Positions 5,478 through 11,792 of a stretch of 15,999 nucleotides of DNA are shown in pieces. Below the pieces are notes generated by a model. It made no database searches and was not told the origin of the DNA. It worked only from the letters and a program-made list of their open reading frames with translations. The position numbers and the translations under genes were made by a program. Position 1 is the stretch's first letter. Every line of letters starts with the position of its first letter. The stretch covers positions 1 through 15,999 of the forward strand of contig DGZR01000085.1 of the NCBI GenBank assembly GCA_002397155.1, given 5' to 3'. The stretch comes from Firmicutes bacterium UBA4975. GTDB lineage: Bacteria; Bacillota; Proteinivoracia; UBA4975.

Positions 5478-6470
5478 CTAGAATTCAAATGAGATGGCAT
5501 GGGCGACGGTGGGTATGTTTTCTCCCTGCTGGTACGAGGTAGGGCTGTGCAGCGCGCCGGTAGCCACCACCAAAATGCGCTTGTAATTCTGATTAAAGAG
5601 CATGCCCAGGGTGACTAGGGCCGAACAGGCGCAGCCGCTGCCCCCGGCATTTACCAACTGAGATTTGCTGTAAATGAGTTCGCCGCAATCCCGATAGTTG
5701 CTGCTCAGATCGATTCCCTGGCGCTGGCCCAATTCCATCACAATTTCCCGGCCCACTTTGCCCAGGTCCCCGGTGACCACCAGGTCGTAGTCCCCGGGCT
5801 GGCGACCGGTATCCTCCATGTGGGTAAAAATTGTGTCGGCGGCGGCCGGGGCCATGGCGGCCCCCATGTTCATGGGGTCTTTAAGCCCCAGGTCCATGAC
5901 CTTGCCCACTGTGGCCAGCTCCAGCTTGGGACCCGATCCCCGGGCCGCCAAGGCTGTCGCCCCCGCCCCCGTCACGGTATGCTGGGACCAAGGCAAAACC
6001 TGAGCGCCGTACTCGGTGGGGTAGCGGTACTGGCGTTCGGCGGTGTTGTTGTGGCTGGAGGTGGCCGTGACTACCACCTGGGCGGCTCCGCTGTCCAAGA
6101 GGATGCCGCCAAGAAACAGGCCCAGGCAAAAACAAGAGCAGGCCCCGTAAATCCCCAAGTAAGGCGCGCCAAAGGCCAAGGCGCTAAAACCCGAGGTGAT
6201 GATCTGGTTCAAGAGGTCCCCGGCGATAAGAAAATCTACCTCGCTGCGGGAAAGACCGGCCTTTTCCAGGGTGATCTCAATTGCGCTTACCATGAGCTGC
6301 CGTTCGGCCAGCTCAAAATTCTTCTGCCCCGCCAGCAGGTCGGGGTAAATCTTGTCAAAATAGGGGCCGACGGGCCCCTGCCCCTCTTGGGGGCCGGCTA
6401 CGGTGCCGTAGCCCGTGATAACCGGTTTTACCGTAAAAACCACTGTCTGTTTGCCTTGTTTAGTCGCCAC
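5478..6470 (-). CDS. spoVAD: Stage V sporulation protein AD (SpoVAD), 330 aa
   Basis: Thiolase/ketosynthase-fold soluble member of the SpoVA set; in Bacillus it binds dipicolinic acid at the forespore inner membrane. Marks include VITGYGTVAGPQEGQGP (17-33) near the start, IAGDLLNQI (82-90), the thiolase-like elbow YGACSCFCLGL with Cys111 about residue 108-118, ATSSHNNTAERQYRYPTEYG, and NAGGSGCACSA near the C-terminus. The GTG at 6468-6470 was chosen because AAGGAGA lies seven bases upstream and the family starts here. A TTG 16 codons further upstream keeps the frame open but would run back into spoVAC and has no ribosome site. It lies 19 bases after spoVAC and 11 before spoVAE. Confidence 0.94.
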   Translation of the reverse strand: MATKQGKQTVVFTVKPVITGYGTVAGPQEGQGPVGPYFDKIYPDLLAGQKNFELAERQLMVSAIEITLEKAGLSRSEVDFLIAGDLLNQIITSGFSALAFGAPYLGIYGACSCFCLGLFLGGILLDSGAAQVVVTATSSHNNTAERQYRYPTEYGAQVLPWSQHTVTGAGATALAARGSGPKLELATVGKVMDLGLKDPMNMGAAMAPAAADTIFTHMEDTGRQPGDYDLVVTGDLGKVGREIVMELGQRQGIDLSSNYRDCGELIYSKSQLVNAGGSGCACSALVTLGMLFNQNYKRILVVATGALHSPTSYQQGENIPTVAHAISFEF

Positions 6471-6489
6471 TCTTACTCTCCTTTTCCCA

Positions 6490-6936
6490 TCACAACAGCG
6501 CCGATACCAGGCCGACAATAAAGGCGGTGACCACTCCGAACACGATGACTGAACCCGCCAGGATGAACATCTTGCTGCCCACTCCCAGGACGAAGCCCTC
6601 GTGTTTAAACTCCAAGGCGGCGCTGACTACGGAGTTGGCAAAACCGGTGACGGGAACGGCGGTGCCGGCCCCGGCCACTCGGGCAATCCGGTCAAAGACC
6701 CCCAAGGCGGTCAAAAGCCCGGCGATGAAAATCACGGTGGCCGTTGTCGGGTCTCCCGCTTTCTCCGGGGCAAAATGAAAGAGCTTTATGTACATGTTTT
6801 GAATGAACTGCCCCAGGGTGCAGATCCCCCCACCGAAAAGGAAGGCAAGAAGGCAGTTTTTTCCCACCTTGGGCTTGGGCTTTTTTTCATTAGCCAGAGC
6901 CTGGTATGCGGCGGGATCCTTGAGCAAGTCCTTCAA
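6490..6936 (-). CDS. spoVAC: Stage V sporulation protein AC (SpoVAC), 148 aa
   Basis: Integral membrane subunit of the SpoVA channel; SpoVAC has been reported as mechanosensitive in Bacillus. Family marks: KPKPKVGKNCLLAFLFGGGI (about 20-39), GQFIQNMYI, and FDRIARVAGAGTAVPVTGFA, followed by a hydrophobic C-terminus; at least three membrane segments. The TTG start at 6934-6936 is chosen because GAGGTGAT, almost a full anti-Shine-Dalgarno match, lies five bases upstream and gives the usual length (about 150). A TTG at 7014 would add 26 unconserved residues and lies upstream of the SigG-like promoter at 6954-6983. It heads the spoVAC-spoVAD-spoVAE-membrane protein operon. The spoVAA and spoVAB genes of Bacillus are absent, as is usual in clostridia. 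Confidence 0.92.
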   Translation of the reverse strand: MKDLLKDPAAYQALANEKKPKPKVGKNCLLAFLFGGGICTLGQFIQNMYIKLFHFAPEKAGDPTTATVIFIAGLLTALGVFDRIARVAGAGTAVPVTGFANSVVSAALEFKHEGFVLGVGSKMFILAGSVIVFGVVTAFIVGLVSALL

Positions 6937-6953
6937 GACAATCACCTCGGCAC

Positions 6954-6983
6954 TAGTTTTAACCTGCGCCCCCCAAATATTCA
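6954..6983 (-). promoter_or_regulatory. SigG-like promoter of the spoVA operon
   Basis: On the minus strand, TGAATA (6983-6978) and AAAACTA (6960-6954) are separated by 17 bases. The -35 is identical to the SigG consensus TGAATA and the -10 matches CATACTA at 5 of 7 positions. The spoVA operon is a SigG target in Bacillus. The expected start point leaves only a very short leader before the GAGGTGAT ribosome site, consistent with the TTG at 6936 being the real spoVAC start. Confidence 0.5.
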
Positions 6984-7080
6984 AGCCCAGGGGGACAGTG
7001 TTTGTCCCAAACAAGCCAATGAGGGTTTATAAAGGCACCTCCTTAGTCCTGCGGCTCGGTATGGCGGATGTAAAAACATA

Positions 7081-7102
7081 CAAAGAAAGGGGCCCTTGCC
7101 CC
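7081..7102 (-). terminator. Rho-independent terminator after dodecin
   Basis: On the minus strand, GGGGC (7102-7098) and GCCCC (7093-7089) form a perfect five-pair stem with a short loop, followed by TTTCTTTG (7088-7081). It separates dodecin from the spoVA operon. The stem is short but GC only. Confidence 0.65.
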
Positions 7103-7136
7103 ACAGTCGCCGCCTTTATTTTTTTACTGTCCTTAG

Positions 7137-7340
7137 TTATTCCTGGACCTCAAAGGCCGCTTTAACATTGGCCCGCCAGCCGGTGACCTTGCCGTTTTGC
7201 ACTTTAGCCGTCATGTTGAGGAGTTCCACCCCGGTGATACCATCCACCGTCTTGGCAGCTCGCTGGACGGCGTCTTCGACGGCACCCTGCCAGCCCGAGC
7301 TGGATTCACCCACCAATTCAATCACTTTAAACACCGACAT
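7137..7340 (-). CDS. Dodecin family flavin-binding protein, 67 aa
   Basis: Dodecins form hollow dodecamers that bind and buffer flavins (or CoA) in the cytoplasm. The full small fold is present: VFKVIELVGESSSGWQGAVE (3-22) with the family's S-S-x-x-W pattern, AVQRAAKTVDGITGVELLNM (24-43), and the last strand pair VQNGKVTGWRANVKAAFEV (47-65). Length 67 is typical. The ATG at 7338-7340 has AAAGGAGG eight bases upstream. It sits between sigF and spoVAC, with a terminator on each side and a probable promoter of its own, so it appears to be a single-gene unit placed inside the sporulation cluster. Confidence 0.92.
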   Translation of the reverse strand: MSVFKVIELVGESSSGWQGAVEDAVQRAAKTVDGITGVELLNMTAKVQNGKVTGWRANVKAAFEVQE

Positions 7341-7374
7341 ATCCCTAGCCTCCTTTTGCCCGTTTCGCTAATAG

Positions 7375-7403
7375 ATTTTACCGCCAGGGCAAAAGTTATC
7401 CAA
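7375..7403 (-). promoter_or_regulatory. Promoter candidate for dodecin
   Basis: On the minus strand, TTGGAT (7403-7398) and TAAAAT (7380-7375) lie 17 bases apart; the -10 matches SigA at 5 of 6, the -35 only at 3. The same DNA can be read as a weak SigG site (GGATA, then AAATCTA 18 bases later), so it is unclear whether dodecin is vegetative or forespore-expressed. Confidence 0.4.
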
Positions 7404-7439
7404 AAAAAAGACAGCCCGAGGCGCTACCCCATGGCTGTC
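7402..7439 (-). terminator. Rho-independent terminator of the dacF-sigF operon
   Basis: On the minus strand, GACAGCC (7439-7433 side) and GGCTGTC (7416-7410 side) give a perfect seven-pair stem, followed by eight T residues (A-run 7402-7409). The hairpin overlaps the last codons and stop of sigF. Confidence 0.88.
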
Positions 7440-8119
7440 CGCAGCTTACTCAGCACTTCTCTCTCGATTTTGGACACCTGCCCCTGGGAGATCCCCAGCT
7501 TGTCCGCCACTTGCTGCTGGGAAAAATCCTCAAAGTAGCGCAGGCCTATCACCTGCCGTTCCCGCTTTGCTAAGCGGCCGATGACCTCCCGGAGGGCCAC
7601 CTTTAGTTCGTCCATGGGCTGGGCCAGGTCGGTTTCGGCTATATCGACCATGGGAGCCAAGACTGTCTCTGCCGCCGCCACTTCTTCTACCCCCAGGTCA
7701 AGCTGGGCGGCTACTTCGCCGATGCTGGGCTCCCGGCCCAATTCTTGTTCCAAGCGGCGGCGGCAGCTTTTCACCAAGCCGGATATCCGCACCAGGGCCC
7801 GGCTCACCTTCACCGGCTTGTTGTCCCGCAGGTACATGCGGATTTCCCCCAGGATTCGGGGCAGGGCATAGGTGGAGAACGCTGTGTCCCGGGACAGGTC
7901 GAAATTGTCTATGGCCTTTATCAGGCCGATGCACCCCACTTGGAAAAGGTCGTCCATGGCATCGGCCCCGGTAAACCGAGCGGCGGCGTTTTTCACTAAG
8001 AGCAGGTTGTGGCGCACCAGCAACTCCCTGGCTTCTAGCTCGCCGGCCTGGGCCCGGGCCAAGTACTCCCTGGCCGATTCGTGCCCAAGGGGGGGCAGGG
8101 CCCCCTTAATTCTTTCCAT
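7424..8119 (-). CDS. sigF: RNA polymerase sporulation sigma factor SigF, 231 aa
   Basis: First forespore-specific sigma factor, held inactive by SpoIIAB until SpoIIAA releases it. Sigma-70 region 2 is seen at about 36-105: the DDLFQVGCIGLIKAIDNFD stretch (56-74) binds core polymerase, then AFSTYALPRILGEIRMYLRD (80-99) reads the -10. Region 3 lies about 125-160, and region 4 with its HTH about 183-228 (LAKRERQVIGLRYFEDFSQ, then QQVADKLGISQGQVSKIERE). The absence of a pro-sequence and the SpoIIAA-SpoIIAB context separate it from SigE/SigK and from SigG. The ATG at 8117-8119 overlaps the spoIIAB end by 14 bases, and GGGAGG precedes it, so translation is coupled and the three proteins are made in ratio. 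Confidence 0.96.
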   Translation of the reverse strand: MERIKGALPPLGHESAREYLARAQAGELEARELLVRHNLLLVKNAAARFTGADAMDDLFQVGCIGLIKAIDNFDLSRDTAFSTYALPRILGEIRMYLRDNKPVKVSRALVRISGLVKSCRRRLEQELGREPSIGEVAAQLDLGVEEVAAAETVLAPMVDIAETDLAQPMDELKVALREVIGRLAKRERQVIGLRYFEDFSQQQVADKLGISQGQVSKIEREVLSKLRTAMG

Positions 8120-8561
8120 TGCCTCCCTGCTCCCAGGCAGTTATTTTCTTGATCATGGTGACGGAGGTCCCGGCGCCGGGCCGGGTCTCCACGGCCACAG
8201 AATCCATAAACTCTTCCATCACGGTAAAGCCCATTCCCGACCGTTCCAAGTCAGGCCGGGAGGTGTACAGGGGCTCCCGGGCCTGCTCCAGGTCAGGGAT
8301 GCCCACACCATTATCCTTGACGATGACCTCCAGGCTGTTGTCCTGCCTAAGACTGCATGAGATCACCACTTCGCCCCTTCCCTCGCGGTAGCCGTGAATA
8401 ATGGCGTTAGTCACCGCTTCCGAGACGGCGGTTTTTACCTCGTTCAACTCTTCTAGAGTCGGGTCCAACTGGGCGGCAAAGGCGGCCACCACCACCCGGG
8501 CAAAGGACTCGTTGCGGGAAGTGGCGGGAAATGAAATGGTAAAGTAATTGAGCACTTCCAT
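8106..8561 (-). CDS. spoIIAB: Anti-sigma F factor / serine kinase SpoIIAB, 151 aa
   Basis: GHKL-fold kinase that binds SigF and phosphorylates SpoIIAA. ATP-binding boxes: N-box SEAVTNAIIHGY (47-58, with Glu48 and Asn52), G1 box DNGVGI (83-88), G2 box SGMGFTVMEEF (108-118). Length fits (Bacillus 146). Two ATG codons lie two apart. I prefer the ATG at 8559-8561, which has GGGGG seven bases upstream and gives MEVLNYFTISFPA. The ATG at 8565-8567 would overlap the spoIIAA stop as ATGA, but its G-run is only one base away. The open frame extends much further upstream inside spoIIAA; that part is an out-of-frame shadow. Confidence 0.95.
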   Translation of the reverse strand: MEVLNYFTISFPATSRNESFARVVVAAFAAQLDPTLEELNEVKTAVSEAVTNAIIHGYREGRGEVVISCSLRQDNSLEVIVKDNGVGIPDLEQAREPLYTSRPDLERSGMGFTVMEEFMDSVAVETRPGAGTSVTMIKKITAWEQGGNGKN

Positions 8562-8563
8562 CG

Positions 8564-8905
8564 TCATGCCCCCAAAGCCGTAAGACAAGCGGATAAATCC
8601 CCTTGAATGGGAATCAGTTTGTTCAGGCCCGTCATCATGAATAACTTTTCCACCGGGGGCTGCAGGCCAAAAACCAGCATCCTCCCCTGCCACTTGCCCA
8701 GCTCCTTGTACCGTCCCAAAAGCACGCCCAAGCCCGAGCTGTCCATAAAGCTGAGGCCGGTAAAATCCAGGACAAGGTTGCGCACTCTGCCCTTGGCCAG
8801 CTCCTCCTGGATGCAGCCCTTCAGGGCCCCCGCTGTGTGGTGGTCCAGTTCGCCGGCAGCAGCGACAACCAAGACATTGCCGTGGTATTCCTTGGCGATT
8901 TTCAC
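8564..8905 (-). CDS. spoIIAA: Anti-sigma F factor antagonist SpoIIAA, 113 aa
   Basis: STAS-domain protein; when unphosphorylated it pulls SpoIIAB off SigF. The phospho-acceptor site SFMDSSGLGVLLGRYK (52-67) is intact, with Ser57 equivalent to the phosphorylated Ser58 of Bacillus. The start is GTG (8903-8905), seven bases after AGGAGGGG, giving VKIAKEYHGNVLVVAAAGEL, the normal N-terminus. The frame is open 39 codons further upstream, but that would cross the SigH-type promoter at 8929-8957. It lies two bases upstream of spoIIAB and 62 bases after dacF. Confidence 0.95.
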   Translation of the reverse strand: MKIAKEYHGNVLVVAAAGELDHHTAGALKGCIQEELAKGRVRNLVLDFTGLSFMDSSGLGVLLGRYKELGKWQGRMLVFGLQPPVEKLFMMTGLNKLIPIQGDLSACLTALGA

Positions 8906-8928
8906 CTGGCATCCCCTCCTACCGATAA

Positions 8929-8957
8929 AAATTCGCCAGGAAATTGCCAAATCCTGC
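8929..8957 (-). promoter_or_regulatory. SigH-type promoter of spoIIAA-spoIIAB-sigF
   Basis: On the minus strand the -35 GCAGGATTT (8957-8949) and the -10 GGCGAATTT (8937-8929) match the SigH consensus RnAGGAwWW and RnnGAATww at every defined position, with an 11-base spacer, the usual SigH distance. In Bacillus the spoIIA operon is under SigH and Spo0A. I did not find a clear Spo0A box (TGTCGAA) next to it. A small palindrome AGTAA-CGA-TTACT (8960-8972) abuts the -35 and covers the dacF stop. Confidence 0.75.
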
Positions 8958-8967
8958 CTAGTAACGA

Positions 8968-10179
8968 TTACTTTAGCGCAGAAAAGAAATTCATAACCGT
9001 CCGGCCCAAGAGCTGGAGCCAATTAGCCCGGGACACCGCCGACGCCGCCACCAGATCGATCGTGTCTATTACTTCTTCCCCTAGCCTTACCTCTAAAGTC
9101 CCCACCGCGTCGCCTTGGGCCAGGGGGGCCTGAACCAGTTTGGGCAGGTTGAGAACGGTGGAGAGCTCCCGGCTGTCCCCTTTTTCGATGAGGACTGCCA
9201 CATCCCGTCGGGGCAGCAGTTCAAGGAGAAGGCTGCCTCCCTTATCCACCCGGACAGTGGTCAGGGTTTCGGCCCGGCTATACAGGTGACAGCTCCGCCA
9301 GTGGGCAAAGCCGTAATTCAAGAGGTCGACTGCGTCCTTGGTCCGCACCTCGTAAGTAGGGGTATCCATCACAACCGAGATAAAACGGGTTTCGTCCCTG
9401 GAGGCGGTGGCGGACAGGCAGTAGCCGGCTTCTTCGGTCCAGCCCGTCTTTAGGCCGTCGCCGCCGGGGTAGTTCTGGATGAACTTAAGATTTTTGTTGG
9501 CGATGTAAACCCTGTCCATGAACTGGGTGTCCCAGGGGATGGTGGTCCAGGTGGTAATCTGGGGATGCCGAAGCAGCTCCCGGGACATGAGGGCGATGTC
9601 GTAAGCCGTCGTCATAGTCCCCTCCCCCGGTTCCGGCAGGCCGGTGGGATTGGAAAAATGGGTGTTTACCATGCCCAATTCCCGGGCCCGGCGGTTCATC
9701 ATCTCAGTAAATCCCTCTACCGATCCGCCCAGGTGCTCGGCGACGACCACGGCGGCGTCATTAGCCGATTCTACCGCCATGCCGATCATGGCCTGCTCTA
9801 CAGTTATTTCATCGCCGGTTTCTAGAAATATCTTGGTTCCTCCGGTTTCCTTAGCCCGGGTGCTGGTCACCATCACCGTCTCCAGAGTCAGCTCCCCTTG
9901 GTCCAGGGCTTCCATGACCAGGAGCATGGTCATGATCTTGGTAAGGCTGGCCGGGGGCCGGGGAGTGTGCAGGTCTTTGTCGAACAAGACCTTGCCGGTA
10001 TTGGCGTCCATGAGCACAGCGCTCTTGGCGGACAGCTCCCCCTCGTAGGGGGGGACATTCCCTATTTCCACCGGCACCGTTGTTTCCTGAGAGTCCGGCA
10101 CATAGGACGAGTCGGCGGCCCGGGCCGGCAGCAGCCCCACCAGGAGCAAGACAAGGGCAAGACAGGTCAGTTTACGCAA
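8968..10179 (-). CDS. dacF: D-alanyl-D-alanine carboxypeptidase DacF (penicillin-binding protein), 403 aa
   Basis: Low-molecular-weight PBP that trims the terminal D-Ala of peptidoglycan peptides; DacF acts from the forespore side and adjusts cortex cross-linking. Residues 1-21 are a signal peptide (cleavage near ARAADS). The three serine-peptidase motifs are SLTK (78-81, Ser78 nucleophile), SAN (138-140) and KTG (244-246). After about 275 comes the beta-rich PBP5-like C-terminal domain, and the final residues WLQLLGRTVMNFFSALK form an amphipathic membrane anchor. The start is TTG (10177-10179), nine bases after GGAGG; the signal peptide begins there. A SigF-type promoter lies at 10209-10239. 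Position directly before spoIIAA is the standard spore-former order and supports DacF over DacA or DacB. Confidence 0.93.
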   Translation of the reverse strand: MRKLTCLALVLLLVGLLPARAADSSYVPDSQETTVPVEIGNVPPYEGELSAKSAVLMDANTGKVLFDKDLHTPRPPASLTKIMTMLLVMEALDQGELTLETVMVTSTRAKETGGTKIFLETGDEITVEQAMIGMAVESANDAAVVVAEHLGGSVEGFTEMMNRRARELGMVNTHFSNPTGLPEPGEGTMTTAYDIALMSRELLRHPQITTWTTIPWDTQFMDRVYIANKNLKFIQNYPGGDGLKTGWTEEAGYCLSATASRDETRFISVVMDTPTYEVRTKDAVDLLNYGFAHWRSCHLYSRAETLTTVRVDKGGSLLLELLPRRDVAVLIEKGDSRELSTVLNLPKLVQAPLAQGDAVGTLEVRLGEEVIDTIDLVAASAVSRANWLQLLGRTVMNFFSALK

Positions 10180-10208
10180 ACAGTATCCCTCCTAATTGTG
10201 TCTTGCCT

Positions 10209-10239
10209 TAGTGTTTCCCGCTCTTCTGGGTATTCATGC
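10209..10239 (-). promoter_or_regulatory. SigF-type promoter of dacF
   Basis: On the minus strand the -35 GCATG (10239-10235) matches GywTA at 4 of 5, and the -10 GGAAACACTA (10218-10209) fits GGnrAnAnTw at every defined position, with the exact 16-base spacer. The start point would fall about 20-25 bases before the TTG of dacF. An inverted repeat GCAAAT/ATTTGC (10238-10257) touches the -35. This makes dacF, and by read-through the sigF genes, a target of SigF itself. Confidence 0.7.
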
Positions 10240-10263
10240 AAATGGGGGTAAATTTGCCCAAGC

Positions 10264-10283
10264 AAAAAGCCCCTTGGAGGGGC
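10264..10283 (-). terminator. Rho-independent terminator of the xerD-deoB-pdp operon
   Basis: On the minus strand GCCCC-TCCAA-GGGGC forms a perfect GC-only stem, followed by five T residues (10268-10264). It sits just upstream of the dacF promoter, separating nucleoside catabolism from the sporulation operon. Confidence 0.8.
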
Positions 10284-10289
10284 GTCACC

Positions 10290-10313
10290 CGGGCGGGGAG
10301 ACCCCGCCCCTAC
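10290..10313. repeat. GC-rich palindromic repeat, copy 3
   Basis: GGGCGGGG-AGA-CCCCGCCC followed by CTAC: the same arms and the same trailing CTAC as the copies at 1-26 and 44-69, with AGA instead of TGA as the loop. The compensated arms and the loop change suggest a mobile or amplifying palindrome family in this genome. Confidence 0.75.
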
Positions 10314-10361
10314 CCTTGAAAAACATACGATCCCTGGCCTCTAACGCCAACTGCCAAAAAG

Positions 10362-10390
10362 GTAGGGGGGTCGTTTCGGCCCCCCCCCAC
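10362..10390. repeat. Related G-run/C-run hairpin
   Basis: GTAGGGGGGTCG-TTT-CGGCCCCCC and further C can fold into a stem of six or more G-C pairs. Its GTAGGGG end is the reverse complement of the CCCCTAC end of the palindromic repeats, so it may be a diverged, inverted relative. Confidence 0.45.
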
Positions 10391-10478
10391 AAAGATGGTC
10401 GATGATGATATCACCCATACCATACTTCGTCTATAAAGTTATATACTTCCACTCCTTGGACCGTGTTAGTGATCCTAG

Positions 10479-11792
10479 TTAAAGGTGCGCCCTGACTTCG
10501 CCCAGGATTAATGGTGTGGGAGCGACAGCAGTCCGGGAGAATGTATAGCAGGCAAGGACCGCCTCTTTGGCCGACGCTGCTCTACCTCCATCATTGGCGT
10601 GGACGACGGCCAGGGGCTGGCCCGCCTCGACCCGGTCGCCGGGCTTGGCCAGCACTTCCAGGCCTACGGCCAGGTCGATGCTCTCTCCTTTTTTACTGCG
10701 GCCCGCGCCCAGGCTCTGGGCGGCCCGGCCGATGCCGGCGGTGTCGATAGCCCCTACCCAACCGGACTCCGGCGCCGGAATTATTTCTTGAATGCCGGCG
10801 GTGGGCAGCAGCTCGGGCTGGTCGACCTGCCGGGGGTCTCCCTCTTGGTTTTCTACCAGTTCCCGCAGCTTGGCCAGAGCGGCGCCGCCGGCTAGCAATT
10901 GCTCCAGACGGTTGCGGCCGCTGGTCAGGTCCCCGGCCTCGCCCCCCAGGACGAGCATCCGGCTCCCCAGCTCCAGGCACAGCTCCTTCAGGTCCCGGGG
11001 ACCGCCCCCCTGGAGCACCGAAATGGCCTCTTTGACCTCCAGGGCGTTCCCCACAGCCTGCCCCAGGGGCCGGTCCATGGCGGTGAGCACGGCTATTGTG
11101 CTGAGACCCAAATTTTCCCCGATGCTGACCATGGTCCTGGCCAGTTCCCTGGCCTTGGCGGGTTCGCCCATAAAGGCCCCGTTGCCCACCTTTACGTCCA
11201 AAACTAGGGCGTCGGCACCGGCGGCGATCTTTTTGCACATGATAGAACTGGCGATGAGGGGAATGCTGTCCACGGTAGCGGTGACATCCCTCAGGCCGTA
11301 AAGCTTGCCGTCGGCGGGAACCAGCTCGGCGGTCTGCCCGATAACCGCCGCCTTGGTCCTATTGACCCCGGCGATGAACTCATCGATGCCCAGTCCCACC
11401 CGAAAACCGGTAAAGGATTCAAACTTATCCAATGTACCGCCGGTGTGGCCCAGGCCCCGGCCGGAAATCTTAGCCACCGGCACTCCCGCCGCCGCCACCA
11501 GGGGGACCAGCACCAGGGTGGTAGTGTCCCCCACGCCGCCGGTACTGTGTTTGTCCACCTTAATGCCCCGAATCCCGGAAAGGTCCACCCGGCGGCCGCT
11601 GTTGACCATCGATTCGGTCAGCCAGGCCACTTCCTGGGGCCCCATGCCCCGGAAGAACACGGCCATGGCCCAAGCCGCCATATGGTAATCCTCGATTTCT
11701 CCCCGGACATATCCGCCGATGATATAATCTATCTCTTCCCGGCTGAGGCCGATGCCCTCCCGGGTTTTTAGGATCAATTCGCCAAAATTCAC
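10479..11792 (-). CDS. pdp: Pyrimidine-nucleoside phosphorylase, 437 aa
   Basis: Cleaves uridine, thymidine and related nucleosides with phosphate to the free base plus (deoxy)ribose-1-phosphate in the cytoplasm. The thymidine/pyrimidine phosphorylase signature is complete: VDKHSTGGVGDTTTLVLVP (79-97) and SGRGLGHTGGTLDKFES (about 109-125), the phosphate and nucleoside site. The N-terminal helical domain (EEIDYIIGGYVRGEI) and the C-terminal alpha/beta barrel-sandwich-like part (AKPGDRVEAGQPLAVVHAND) are both present. Length is typical (about 433). The GTG start (11790-11792) overlaps the previous stop as GTGA; the ribosome site is weak, so coupling is likely. It is the last gene of the operon. 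DeoA of enterobacteria is the homologue; the Firmicute enzyme normally takes both uridine and thymidine. Confidence 0.93.
   Translation of the reverse strand: MNFGELILKTREGIGLSREEIDYIIGGYVRGEIEDYHMAAWAMAVFFRGMGPQEVAWLTESMVNSGRRVDLSGIRGIKVDKHSTGGVGDTTTLVLVPLVAAAGVPVAKISGRGLGHTGGTLDKFESFTGFRVGLGIDEFIAGVNRTKAAVIGQTAELVPADGKLYGLRDVTATVDSIPLIASSIMCKKIAAGADALVLDVKVGNGAFMGEPAKARELARTMVSIGENLGLSTIAVLTAMDRPLGQAVGNALEVKEAISVLQGGGPRDLKELCLELGSRMLVLGGEAGDLTSGRNRLEQLLAGGAALAKLRELVENQEGDPRQVDQPELLPTAGIQEIIPAPESGWVGAIDTAGIGRAAQSLGAGRSKKGESIDLAVGLEVLAKPGDRVEAGQPLAVVHANDGGRAASAKEAVLACYTFSRTAVAPTPLILGEVRAHL

Larger units (their letters stand above)
10284..10478. other. Intergenic region with palindromes and a possible coding remnant
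   Basis: No complete gene is seen. From right to left it holds an AT-richer stretch (about 10400-10478). On the minus strand a short open frame there reads TRITNTVQGVEVYNFIDEV and then WYG and a stop, without a start or ribosome site, which may be a decayed gene end. A C/G-run hairpin follows at 10362-10390, and the third palindromic repeat lies at 10290-10313. Confidence 0.35.

Noticed and set aside
6937..7014. Earlier TTG start of spoVAC
   Set aside because: It has no ribosome site at normal spacing, adds residues not typical for SpoVAC, and lies upstream of the SigG-like promoter.
7036..7044. AAGGAGGTG (minus strand) as the ribosome site of an extra small gene
   Set aside because: The next possible starts are at poor spacing, and the short frames reached (12-13 codons) have no support. 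It is mentioned only as a possible trace of a lost gene.
8562..8912. N-terminal extension of the spoIIAB frame by 115 codons
   Set aside because: The extension lies within spoIIAA in another frame and is Gly/Pro/Arg-rich nonsense. The real ATG with a G-run ribosome site is at 8561 (or 8567).
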